DNA from: Halomonas daqiaonensis
GTDB lineage: Bacteria > Pseudomonadota > Gammaproteobacteria > Pseudomonadales > Halomonadaceae
Length of the DNA stretch: 56,108 bases
Assembly (NCBI RefSeq): GCF_900109725.1
Contig: NZ_FOBC01000002.1
Location: 1 to 56,108 of the forward strand
Reading direction: 5' to 3'
Shown: piece by piece, positions 17,143-25,421 of the stretch
Position numbering within the stretch: position 1 is the first letter of the stretch
Layout: each line of letters opens with the position of its first letter
The notes under the pieces: generated by a model
Databases searched by the model: none
Seen by the model: the letters and a program-made list of their open reading frames with translations, nothing else
What the model was told of the DNA's origin: nothing
Made by a program: the position numbers and the translations under genes

Positions 17143-17161
17143 TAGACTAAAAATTAGTCTA
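17143..17161. repeat. Short perfect hairpin between two transferase genes
   Basis: TAGACTAA and TTAGTCTA flank an AAA loop between two minus-strand transferase genes. With T-rich sequence following on the minus strand, it could be a weak terminator or an mRNA-stabilising stem, but the stem is AT-rich. Confidence 0.4.
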
Positions 17162-17226
17162 GAGAGTCGCATTAAATATGGTCGCTCCAACGACCGACGT
17201 GGAGATTCCCTACACTCATGCGAGCT

Positions 17227-18330
17227 TTATTTCACTCTTAATTCTTTATTAAAAGTTAATGTTTTTTTAATAAAATTGAGACGTTTTCTCTCTAGCACAT
17301 CAGAAGAAACACCCTTTACAACATCTTCCTTTATCGACAATAACAAACTTTTTTTCCTGCTCAGGGCTTCAGCCCTATGAAGTAAATCTCTAAAACATGC
17401 GCTAGAAAATTTTAGTGGGAGCTGGAAAACACTTGAAAGACCATCAATATCTGGGTCACCACCTTGAATAACTATTGACAGCCCATACTGGAGATAATCT
17501 CTATTTTTCAATGAAGAAGAGTGGCTCATTGAATTCCTATCCATCGCTAATGCACCAATACCTATTGATGCGCTCTTCATCAGGCGATCAAGTTCATTCC
17601 CTATCATATAACCATAAATTTTAACATTATCTGGAATCTCCTTTGAAATTTTAGATTCAACATAACTCCGATTGTAGCCTACAATCCAAAACTCAAATTC
17701 GGGGCATTCAAAAGCAAGGCGCATTAATCTGTCCACCCCATGCCAAGCGCAACCCTCGCTTCCAATAAATACACATGAATTTACAACCTTGGGCGTTTGA
17801 ATAGCAGCCTGATATAACTCCTCATCAAACGAAATAGAATTACCAATTTGTATCTTATTTTTTTCAGGCAAGCCCAACAAGCACTCTGATGTGACGCCAA
17901 CATATCCCGAAGCAAGATTAACTACGTTATTAAACTGTAGCTTAAGCATAAGCCTCTTCACAAGCCCATAGGAAACAGAAAGCTCTTCACTTATCCTTGT
18001 ATTAATTTCTACAACAGTTGGATAGCGGAATATAGAACCAAGACTAAAGTAAGGAAGATTAGCCAGCCTGAAATATATAACAGCTGGCTTCAACCGTCGT
18101 ACTGTCCGCTCTAACTCATAATCTTTAACATGAGTAGACCACGTGCCTCGTCGATCCAGCACATATGGGTTAAGTGACTCAAAGACATCAGATACTCCAG
18201 AATCTTTGGTAATCAACACCAACTCAACATGGCAACCTTGGCTACGCCAATGCTTAACTTGAGAAACAATTTTTTTGTTAACGCCTGCATTTTTGTATTT
18301 AAGAACTTTAGCGACATACAGTATTTTCAC
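17227..18330 (-). CDS. Putative glycosyltransferase, GT4-like, AT-rich gene
   Basis: The protein has 367 residues and the outline of a GT-B enzyme. The start MKILYVAKVLKYKNAGVNKKI resembles the acceptor domain of family 4, and GVTSECLLGLPEKNKIQIGNSI corresponds to the linker between domains. The C-terminal half has VGYNRSYVESKI and a donor-side SASIGIGALAM. The classical E-x7-E is not clear, so it is a divergent member. It lies 72 bases after galE (18402-19418) and shares its low GC with the next transferase. A role in repeat-unit assembly follows from context. Confidence 0.7.
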   Translation of the reverse strand: MKILYVAKVLKYKNAGVNKKIVSQVKHWRSQGCHVELVLITKDSGVSDVFESLNPYVLDRRGTWSTHVKDYELERTVRRLKPAVIYFRLANLPYFSLGSIFRYPTVVEINTRISEELSVSYGLVKRLMLKLQFNNVVNLASGYVGVTSECLLGLPEKNKIQIGNSISFDEELYQAAIQTPKVVNSCVFIGSEGCAWHGVDRLMRLAFECPEFEFWIVGYNRSYVESKISKEIPDNVKIYGYMIGNELDRLMKSASIGIGALAMDRNSMSHSSSLKNRDYLQYGLSIVIQGGDPDIDGLSSVFQLPLKFSSACFRDLLHRAEALSRKKSLLLSIKEDVVKGVSSDVLERKRLNFIKKTLTFNKELRVK

Positions 18331-18375
18331 AAAAACTTCTCTTTAAAAAACTGAGAGCTTATCTTGATTAGCTAC

Positions 18376-18419
18376 GGCTACCTCAAGTTCCAAGTACAAT
18401 TCTATTGAAGGAGGTAGCC
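18376..18419. repeat. Inverted repeat at the end of the second galE
   Basis: GGCTACCTC (18376-18384) and GAGGTAGCC (18411-18419) form a 9-bp stem with a 26-base loop, overlapping the last codons of galE. It could act as a weak intra-operon terminator. There is no clear T run. Confidence 0.3.
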
Positions 18420-19418
18420 TTGAGGGTTTTTGGATTGCCAATTCCAAGTATCACGTACCATCATCACGAGCCCGCGCTCGGCGCGCCAGCCCAACTCACG
18501 CTCAGCCTTGCTGGCATCGGCCCAGAAGGCGGCAATGTCGCCTTCGCGGCGCGGGGCGATACTATACGGCACCCGCTCGCCAGTCACCTTTTCGAATGTC
18601 CTGACCATCTCCAGTACCGAAACACCTTCCCCTGTACCTAGGTTGTAGATATGCACTCCTGTCGTATCAAGTCTAGTAAGTGATGCAACATGCCCGGCGG
18701 CTAAGTCCATGACATGCAGATAGTCTCGAACGCAGGAGCCATCATGGGTAGGATAGTCATCTCCGAAGATCTGAAGCTGCGGCAGACGCCCTACCGCCAC
18801 CTGCGCGATGAATGGCATTAGATTGTTGGGAAGGCCTCGGGGATCCTCGCCAATCTGCCCTGAAGGATGCGCGCCGATGGGGTTGAAGTAACGTAGCAAT
18901 ACCACAGACCAGCGTTCATCGGCACGGCACAAGTCGGTCAGTACCTGCTCCGCCATCGCCTTGGAGCTGCCATAGGGGTTGGAGGTAACCCCCCGCGGCA
19001 TGGTCTCCTCATAAGGCACAGAAGCATCCAGCCCGTAGACTGTGGCCGAAGAACTGAACACCAGCCGATACACTCCAGCCGATGCCATAGCCTGGCAAAG
19101 TACCAGTGTGCCATAAACATTGGTATCGTAGTAAGCTAGGGGCTTTTCTAAACTTTTTCCCACAGCCTTCAGGCCAGCGAAGTGGATAACCGCTTTGATT
19201 TCATATTCGACAAACAGCCGATCCAACAGTATTCGATCACGCACATCACCTTCGATAAAGTGCACACGCCTTCCGGTAATGGCCTCTACTCGGTATAGTG
19301 CTTCACGGGCACCATTGACAAGATTGTCGAGCACCACCACCTCGTAGTCTTTCTGCAGCAATTCAACCGCGGTGTGCGAGCCGATATAGCCGGCTCCGCC
19401 CGTAATCAGTATCGCCAT
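18402..19418 (-). CDS. galE: UDP-glucose 4-epimerase, intact catalytic motif
   Basis: The protein has 338 residues, closely similar over its length to the copy at 5178-6194. It has GGAGYIGS at the N-terminus, FSSSATVYG with the catalytic Ser124, and Tyr149-x-x-x-Lys153. This is therefore the likely functional GalE of the locus, supplying UDP-galactose (or UDP-GalNAc if bifunctional). It lies next to a zone of IS remnants on its upstream side, so its original promoter context was probably disturbed. Its GC content is between that of the core genes and the AT-rich variable genes. Confidence 0.95.
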   Translation of the reverse strand: MAILITGGAGYIGSHTAVELLQKDYEVVVLDNLVNGAREALYRVEAITGRRVHFIEGDVRDRILLDRLFVEYEIKAVIHFAGLKAVGKSLEKPLAYYDTNVYGTLVLCQAMASAGVYRLVFSSSATVYGLDASVPYEETMPRGVTSNPYGSSKAMAEQVLTDLCRADERWSVVLLRYFNPIGAHPSGQIGEDPRGLPNNLMPFIAQVAVGRLPQLQIFGDDYPTHDGSCVRDYLHVMDLAAGHVASLTRLDTTGVHIYNLGTGEGVSVLEMVRTFEKVTGERVPYSIAPRREGDIAAFWADASKAERELGWRAERGLVMMVRDTWNWQSKNPQGYLLQ

Positions 19419-19698
19419 GAGGAAAGTAACTCATTGTCTAAAAATTCGCGAATCATGTAGTGGACCTGTCACCAAATCTTGCCAGTCTGAATTACTAGGT
19501 GTAGAATCTCAGATGCTTATAGGGTCCCGGATGATAAAAGGGGCTATATGAGTTATCCTCAGCTGACAACCAGAGAGCTTCTACAGCACTTTATCCGGGA
19601 GCAGGTTCATGGACATCAAGCTGCACAAGCAATGGGATTGAGTCCTGCCCACTCTCTCCGGCGACGATTGTTCTGGTCAAGTCAGAGCGAACACATTT

Positions 19699-19810
19699 TC
19701 AAGCCGCAGCTGCCAATTCAAGCTCCCTCGGCGTCTGGTAGCCGAGGGTCGAGTGGAGCCGGCAGCTGTTGTACTCCATCTCGATGTATTCGATCACATC
19801 CCGCTGTGCT
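19699..19810 (-). pseudogene. IS3-family orfB, C-terminal remnant
   Basis: The minus strand reads AQRDVIEYIEMEYNSCRLHS followed by TLGYQTPRELE and a stop at 19699. This is the standard end of IS3-family OrfB after the catalytic glutamate (the N..R.HS.LGY.TP region). Only about 37 codons survive, and the fragment is cut by the MITE at 19817. Confidence 0.75.
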
Positions 19811-19816
19811 GCCCGC

Positions 19817-19911
19817 GATGCCTGTCAAGCTTGTTGGAAGATCCGGTCTTTCAGCAGGATCAGCAGTTAGAAGCTGCCTGATCCCGTCTTCCAACAAGCT
19901 TGACAGGCATC
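19817..19911. mobile_element. 95-bp MITE derived from an IS3-family element
   Basis: It has perfect 25-bp terminal inverted repeats starting GATGCCTGTCAAGCTTGTT. Between them lie about 45 bases that, on the plus strand, encode the last codons of an IS3 orfB (DPVFQQDQQLEAA and stop). The same terminus and orfB tail occur at 22519-22595 on a longer copy in the opposite orientation, so the MITE is an internal deletion of that element. The six bases GCCCGC occur directly on both sides (19811-19816 and 19912-19917), consistent with a target duplication. Confidence 0.75.
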
Positions 19912-20334
19912 GCCCGCCCACATCTATCAAGTTAGAGGGGTGGATGTCTCTTGAGGGGCTTTATGGCACGGTTTCCTCTCGTACACCGTCCTGTCTCGCT
20001 AGCAGATCCCGCACCGTCTGGTAGTGCCGGCACGACTCCGCGTCGTCAGGGCTGCTTGCCGCTCTTGCTCCCGTACCGGAGGTCGAGCTGCCCTCAGCTT
20101 CTATCGATCTGCTGCGACAGACCAACGGCAGTGCTCTTTCATCACTGCACGTTTCCAAGGCGCCTCGTGGCGCACCACGTCCCAGCTCCAACAGGCATTG
20201 AGACGTGTCACGCGGTGCCGCTGGGTGTCGCCCTTGGGGCGTGGGGCACGTGCAGGGCACACTGACAACTACGTTAAGTGCGCAAGCTGCCCCCCTATAA
20301 TAGCGCTTTGTTTAGAACTTGAGAGCGCCCATAC

Positions 20335-21282
20335 TCACCCGAAACCATGGCCATTTATAAAAATTGATTCCACGAAGAAAAATGATTTAAATACAAAATA
20401 TCCTAACAAAGACAAAACAAATAGATTTGACATCTTCCTGTATACTAAAAAAAAATAAAAGCAAAAAGAAACTGCCATTATATTGACTCTAGAATCGCCA
20501 AGCACAATTGCAAACGGCGCAAACAAAAGAACAGACCACACCCGATAATCCCATCTGCGGAAAACAATAAAAGAAATAATAAACAAAAAAACAACATTGA
20601 CTGCATCAAAAAATTTTAACTCCCCATCATAATAGCTGATTATTTTAGATAATACCACCTCTGAAAGAAGCCAAAAAATTGGAATAATAACCAAACCTGA
20701 GGAAACCACAAGAAAAATAAAACGCTTGCTGGTTTTTCCATTTTTAAGGATCTGATTGACCTGAGAAACTGTTTCTTTAAAATAAAAAACTGCTATGAAA
20801 GCTAGCATTTGAAAATGGGATGTGATGGACAATACCACAAGAATATATCGAAGGTATCCTGAGGAAACAAGTGACCAAATAATAAAAATATAGCCAATTT
20901 TAAGTTTTTCCGCTCCAGTCATTAATACAATAAAATAATAGCTGGCCACAAGAAGAATAAAGGCATACCATGGGCACCTATACTTCCAGCAAAGACGATA
21001 AACACCTAAAAAAAGAATTATATTCAAGAAGGAAACATATAAATTTTTTGGAACTCCTAACTTCGCTCCAACCCAAAGAATGCTCAGGGATATCGGCTCA
21101 CCAGCGCTGAGCATTCTACGGCCAAGATTAATTGCATCTTGAAGACTGCCATTACTAGCGGCATCATAAAACATATGATAATAATACTGATCTCCAGAAA
21201 CATAAAAGTTAAGAAGGAAAACTGAAAAAAAATAAAATGCAAAAACAATGAAAAAAGACACCTTCTTATTATATATACTCAA
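20335..21282 (-). CDS. wzy: Polysaccharide polymerase, Wzy/EpsG-like
   Basis: The 315-residue, strongly hydrophobic protein has about nine to ten predicted membrane segments, for example FFIVFAFYFFSVFLLNFYV at the N-terminus and VVSSGLVIIPIFWLL in the middle. An early periplasmic-type loop has GDQYYYHMFYDA and LGRRMLSAGEP, reminiscent of the EpsG family of Wzy polymerases. Wzy joins lipid-linked repeat units in the periplasm. The gene is very AT-rich, as Wzy genes often are, and no other polymerase is present in the locus. It is bracketed by IS remnants on both sides and would have lost its original operon context. Assignment is by topology and context, since Wzy sequences are poorly conserved. 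Confidence 0.7.
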   Translation of the reverse strand: MSIYNKKVSFFIVFAFYFFSVFLLNFYVSGDQYYYHMFYDAASNGSLQDAINLGRRMLSAGEPISLSILWVGAKLGVPKNLYVSFLNIILFLGVYRLCWKYRCPWYAFILLVASYYFIVLMTGAEKLKIGYIFIIWSLVSSGYLRYILVVLSITSHFQMLAFIAVFYFKETVSQVNQILKNGKTSKRFIFLVVSSGLVIIPIFWLLSEVVLSKIISYYDGELKFFDAVNVVFLFIISFIVFRRWDYRVWSVLLFAPFAIVLGDSRVNIMAVSFCFYFFLVYRKMSNLFVLSLLGYFVFKSFFFVESIFINGHGFG

Positions 21283-21315
21283 GAACTATACCTCGCTGAG
21301 AAAGACATAAAAATG

Positions 21316-21340
21316 GGCTCTTCGTCGTTGGGTGTGGAAT
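21316..21340. repeat. 25-bp stub of an ISL3 terminal repeat
   Basis: GGCTCTTCGTCGTTGGGTG and the next six bases are identical to the terminal repeat of the ISL3 element at 33697-35036 (right end, minus strand). After 21340 the match stops and the ISAs1 end begins. It is the relic of a second ISL3 copy removed or overwritten by ISAs1. Confidence 0.7.
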
Positions 21341-21362
21341 CAGGGAAAACGCATGAAAACCG
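21341..21362. repeat. Terminal repeat of the ISAs1 element
   Basis: The sequence GGGAAAACGCATGAAAACCG next to the end of the transposase frame matches the usual ISAs1-type terminus. The opposite end is not found before 22519, where an IS3 fragment begins, so the element is truncated there. Confidence 0.5.
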
Positions 21363-22499
21363 TCACACCGCGAGAATGTCTGCCAGATAGGTCTCATCCA
21401 GTGCGGCTTTCTTCTGTTTTCGCCGGATGCCGCCTTTGAAACGAGTCTCCCCTTTCAGGTAATTCAAGGCGATATGGCGAATCCTGGCGAGGTTTTCAGC
21501 AGCCTGACCACGGTGGATTTTGCAGGCATCTTCGCGAAGCGCCACATCCAGCGACCAGTGGAGCTTATTCTCGACAAACCAATGCTGGCGGGCCGCTTCG
21601 GCGAGCTTCTTGGCGCTCAGCTCCGCTGAGCTGATGTAGTAACGGATCATCGGTATTTCTGGCACCTCGTTCCCTTCCTGGCGGAAACTCATCACCACAC
21701 CTACCGACTTCAGCCCTGGCCACTCATAGCTAAGCTCCTGAAACTCTTCAGTAACTTCGCTAACGATATGGTACCTCGTCTCCTGTCGGCCTCGGTTCTT
21801 CTCGTCCGTGACATACGCATCTCCCTCAAAGTTGACCACCTTGGTCATGGGGAACGCTGCCTCGAAGGCGTCAGCCAAGGCCGGCTGGTTGTCCTTCACT
21901 GACAGCAGGAAATCCGCGCCCTTCTGCAGGACTTGCGTGGCGATCTTCTTCTAGCACACCTTGGCATCAATCGTCACCAGGCAGCCTTGCAGATTCAGTA
22001 GCTTGAGCAGCTCGGGAATCGCCGTGATCTCGTTGGATTTTTCCGCCGTCTTGACCTGGCCCAGCACCACACCATTCGCCGCGCTGAAGGCACTGACCAT
22101 ATGGAACGCACCCTTGCCCTTCCCTCGGCAGTACGACCCTCGCAGCGTCTTGCCATCAATGGCCACCACGGCACCCTCCGTCACGACATGGCAGGCCTTC
22201 ACCCACTCGGCAAACGCGGTATGGAGCTGTTCAGCATTCACCTTGGCCATCACCCTGGCCAAGGTGTCATGGCTGTGCACTCCAGCCTCAAAATCGCCGT
22301 ACTGGCGGAAAAAATAGATCTTTGCGTGGCCAAAACCCTGGATTTCGTCCCAACCTTCTGCTCCACAAATCACCGCACAGACCGTCAAAAAAAGAATATC
22401 CGAAAGCTGATGCTGCACTTTACAGGCCTGGCGAAAATCGGGAACGATCGATAAATGGTGCATAAGAGATGGTGTCAGCATCGGGTCATCTATGAGCAA
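21363..22499 (-). pseudogene. ISAs1-family transposase with one in-frame stop
   Basis: The two halves are in the same frame and join across a single TAG at 21951-21953. The upstream half has the N-terminal DDE_Tnp_1-associated domain (DILFLTVCAVICGAEGWDE) and the first Asp region VVAIDGKTLRGSY. The downstream half has FVENKLHWSLDVALREDACK, holding the catalytic Glu region, and ARIRHIALNYLKGE. The residue at the stop is normally Gln (DAKVC then Q, KKIA), so one C-to-T change explains it. Total length would be about 378 residues, normal for the family. Confidence 0.9.
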
Positions 22500-22518
22500 A
22501 AGCTGCTAGATGACCACC

Positions 22519-23040
22519 GATGCCTGTCAAGCTTGTTGGAAGACGGTATCAGGCAGCTTCTAACTGCTGATCCTGCTGAAAGATCGGGTCTTCCTGGTCA
22601 GGGTTCAGCCAGGCCGTTCGGCGAGGCGTCCAGTTCCGCGTGGCAACGCTCCAACGCCCAGGGTGTTGACGTTTGGCATCAGCATAGATGGCATCCCGCC
22701 TTGCCAGTACCGCGTCATCCTGGCCGGCATGCCGCTCAGCCGGGGTGACGAATCGGATGGCGATGTGGCGGTGCTCGTGGTTGTACCACTGCACGAAGCC
22801 CATCACCCAGCGCTACGCCGCTGACAGATCCTCGTAGCCGTCCACCGGGTAATCGGGGCGGTACTGGCAGGTACGAAACAGCAACTCCGAGAAGGCGTTG
22901 TCATTGCTGACTCTCGGCCGGCTGTACGACGGCGTGATGCCCAGGTCGTAGAGCTTCTCCAGGAACACCTGGCACCTTATAGTCTTACTATCTGAATGCA
23001 GAATCAAGGGCTTGTGACGATCGGTGAGGTGCTCTCGCTA
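22519..23040 (-). mobile_element. Truncated IS3-family element (3' part)
   Basis: The left edge is the 25-bp terminal repeat starting GATGCCTGTCAAGCTTGTT, which also bounds the 95-bp MITE. The element runs on the minus strand to about 23040, where an IS481 end (GTATGGTCCCGGG) cuts it. Only the second half of orfB remains, and the other terminus is missing. Confidence 0.7.
22549..23037 (-). pseudogene. IS3-family orfB, C-terminal half with an in-frame stop
   Basis: The frame reads LILHSDSKTIRCQVFLEKL, DLGITPSYSRPRVSNDNAFS, then a TAG at 22813-22815, then WVMGFVQWYNHEHRH in the same frame. This covers the second catalytic Asp and the Glu region of a DDE integrase of the IS3 family. The start is lost to the IS481 insertion. 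It cannot encode an active transposase. Confidence 0.85.
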
Positions 23041-23397
23041 GGTGTATGGTCCCGGGAAGTAGTGGACAGGGTCATCATGGAATCTCTCGGGGTCATCCTG
23101 CCAGCGTTCGAGAATGAACCCAATGGGCGTTTTTCCCTTGAGCGCACGAAGCGGGCGAGCACTGTTATACGCCCAGAGATAGTCCTTTAGATGGGCACTC
23201 AGCTCACCTAAGGTGGCGTAATGAAAGCTGCGAATGGTCGCTTCCTTGATGGTGCGATTCACCCGTTCAACCTGTCCGTTGGTCCATGGATGGAAGGGGC
23301 GTGTCAGGCGATGCTCGATGCCATGCTGATGGCAGACCACATCAAAGCGATGCGGCTTGTAGGATTCTGTCCCTGGTCGCTTGGCAAACTGCGAGCC
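23041..23397 (-). pseudogene. IS481-family transposase, C-terminal part
   Basis: After the insertion point the minus strand reads SQFAKRPGTESYKPHRFDVV, RPFHPWTNGQVERVNRTIKE and LRALKGKTPIGFILERW. These are the C-terminal third of an IS481 DDE transposase; the E of VERVNRTIKE is the catalytic Glu. The N-terminal part lies at 24979-25385. The two parts were one gene before an IS110 element landed in the codon region of the conserved DNGSQF motif. Confidence 0.9.
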
Positions 23398-23485
23398 GTA
23401 GTACCTACGGAACATTCTGGTTAGCGGCAGCCATCGTGGCCTAAGAGATCCTTGTGTGACCCACATCATCACAAGGAGACCGACG

Positions 23486-24768
23486 ATGGCTGCCTCCACT
23501 CAGCTTATGCCAGACACCGTGTGTGTCGCGATCGATATTGCCAAGCGTTACCACGATGTACTGGTTCGCTGGCCCGATGGTCGTGAAAAGGTGCTTAAAA
23601 TGCCCAACACACGCGCTGGGCACGACGACCTGATTCAATTCTTGCAACAGCAGGACGCCCCTGTGCTGGCCGTGCTGGAGCCCACAGCGGACTTTCATCG
23701 GCCTATTGCCTACCGGCTGGCTCAGGCAGGGATATCGGTGCACCTCGCCTCATCTTTGGCAGGCGCTCGGGTTCGAGAGGCCTTGTATACCTCGTGGGAC
23801 AAGCATGACCGAAAGGATGCGCGTGTTCTGATGTATCTGCTGACCCAAGGCATGACACATCCCTTTCATGATCCCCTCCACGAAGGATACTTCGACCTCC
23901 AGGAGATCTCGAATACCTACCAGCAGGTCGCTCGAGCCCGAACACGCTGCCAGCATAGCCTGGTCAACCACTACTTGGCGCTGTACTTCCCGGAGATGGA
24001 ACGCTATCTCAGTGCTTCCCGAGCCCACTGGTTCTGTCATTTCCTGCTGGCGTTTCCCACACCAGCCAATATCACTGCGTTGACCCGCGAGGCGTTTGTC
24101 GAAGCCGCCTGGGAGAGCGTGGGGCGCAAGGTAGCCAAGCAGCAGTTTCTAGAAGGCATCTACGAAGCAGCTCAGACCAGCATGGGCCTGCCGGTCGTGC
24201 CGGATTCTCCCGCGGTGCACACTTTCCGGCTTCAGGTGAAGCAGTACCTCTCACTGACCGAGCAACGTCAGGCCTTGGAGGCGATGGCAACGACGTGCAT
24301 GAGAGATAACAAGGACTTCGCTCGCCTTCAGACGCTTCCCGGCGTGGGGCCAATCATTGCCTTGATGATTTTGGCGGAGAGCGGGGACTTGCGGCGTTTC
24401 TCGCACCATCGCCAATACTTGAAGTTTTGTGGTTTCAACCTCGCCGCGTCGCAGAGCGGCAACACGTGTAGTCGTTATCGACTAGCCAAGCGTGGCAATG
24501 CTCGGCTGCGCTATGCCTACTGGCTCGCGGCGACAGTCGCCTCCGGATGCGAGAAAACAGCTTTCGCACCAAATTCGACCGCTACATCGGGACAGATCCC
24601 TCCAATGGAGACCTTAGGCGGAAAGCGCTAACGGCCGTGGCGGTGAAGATGGCCCGGGTGGCACATGCCCTGATCAAGCATGACGTCGACTATCGCGGCT
24701 ATCATGAGTACTGCATTCCTGGCGGCGGGACTTCTCTACAAAGCCGTAGGGCCGCAAGGACCCCGTAG
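23486..24768 (+). pseudogene. IS110-family DEDD transposase, frameshifted near the C-terminus
   Basis: The DEDD RuvC-like domain is visible: CVAIDIAKRYHDVLV, LEPTADFHRP and KHDRKDARVLMYL. The C-terminal Transposase_20 domain has LPGVGPIIALMILAESGDL and the serine region ASQSGNTCSRYRLAKRGN. Near 24542 one base is missing: the frame runs off to a stop at 24631, while the expected ending (RMRENSFRTKFDRYI to HDVDYRGYHEY) continues in another frame to 24768. The catalytic serine lies before the shift, so most of the protein would be made, but probably as a defective C-terminus. Confidence 0.85.
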
Positions 24769-24769
24769 A

Positions 24770-24978
24770 TAATGGTTGAGCCCGCCCGCCAGGATGCCAT
24801 GAGCCTCTGTTAAGCCCTGTCGAGCCGAACACCTTGGTTCGGACTCCTGTCACTATGGTGAGCCACCGATACGGATATGGCGGGCTGCCAGGAATGATTT
24901 ACCTTGCTGATGTCTGAGCTATGCTGACATCGGCAAGGATCTTTTTGTCCATGATGCCACGGCAACCGCAGGTAGCCC
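24770..24978 (+). ncRNA. Candidate IS110 guide (bridge/seek) RNA region
   Basis: This 3' non-coding part of the IS holds structured sequence. A small stem CGAAC/GTTCG lies at about 24826-24842, and a strong 13-bp stem at 24902-24938 (CCTTGCTGATGTC with GACATCGGCAAGG, one G-U pair, 11-base loop). In the IS1111 branch the guide RNA is transcribed from this position and pairs with donor and target DNA. Location and structure support the call; the guide loops themselves were not resolved. Confidence 0.4.
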
Positions 24979-25385
24979 GTTATCTGTCAGTACGGTGTGA
25001 ACCCGATACGGCAGCTGTTGCAGCACGTCTTCGAGGAACTCAGCCGCCTGTTCCCGCTGTGCCTTGCGATAGAGCCGGGCATACACAAACTTGGAGGTGC
25101 GGTCGACGGCCACGAACAGATACGGCTTGCCCTCCCCGGTGCGGACCTCGCAGATGTCCATATGCAGGTAGCCGATCGGGTAGTGTTTGAATGACGGCTT
25201 GTCCGTTGCCTCATCGGTCTGACGAGGTAGCCGGCTGATGCCGTGGCGCCAATACAGCCGATGCAGGCTCGACCTCGTCAGATGAGGGATAAAGCGCTGG
25301 AGCGCAAAGAGGCAGTCATACAGGGCGAGCCAGGTGGTGCGCCGAAAGGTGATCGCGGCGGCCTCTTCAAGGTCCGACAAGGAGG
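24979..25385 (-). pseudogene. IS481-family transposase, middle part, 5' truncated
   Basis: The minus strand reads LHRLYWRHGISRLPRQTD, YPIGYLHMDICEVRTGEGK (first catalytic Asp) and RVHTVLTDNG (second Asp). Then it runs into the IS110 element. The usual N-terminal HTH region is absent: the frame begins near 25385, just downstream of wzx. The other half is at 23041-23397. Confidence 0.88.
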
Positions 25386-25421
25386 TTTATCGCCAACCTA
25401 AAAAGAAATAAATAAATTGAA

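Larger units (their letters stand above)
19419..20334. other. IS graveyard between galE and wzy
   Basis: This 900-base stretch has no intact gene. From left to right it holds a short plus-strand HTH-like frame at 19548 (MSYPQLTTRELLQHF, origin not recognised), a fragment of an IS3 orfB, a 95-bp MITE, and a degenerate piece at about 19950-20260. That piece, on the minus strand, shows a WSWDV motif like IS3-type transposases. All are remnants of repeated insertions. Confidence 0.6.
23398..24978 (+). mobile_element. IS110-family (IS1111-like) element inserted in IS481
   Basis: The edges are set by rejoining the IS481 frame: CTGCGAGCC on the left and GTTATCTG on the right restore the DNGSQF codons. 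The element is about 1.58 kb, with 88 bases before the transposase and about 210 after it. A long 3' non-coding part is the arrangement of IS1111-type members, whose guide (bridge/seek) RNA is encoded downstream of the transposase. As is normal for IS110, there are no long terminal inverted repeats or clear target duplication. Confidence 0.75.
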
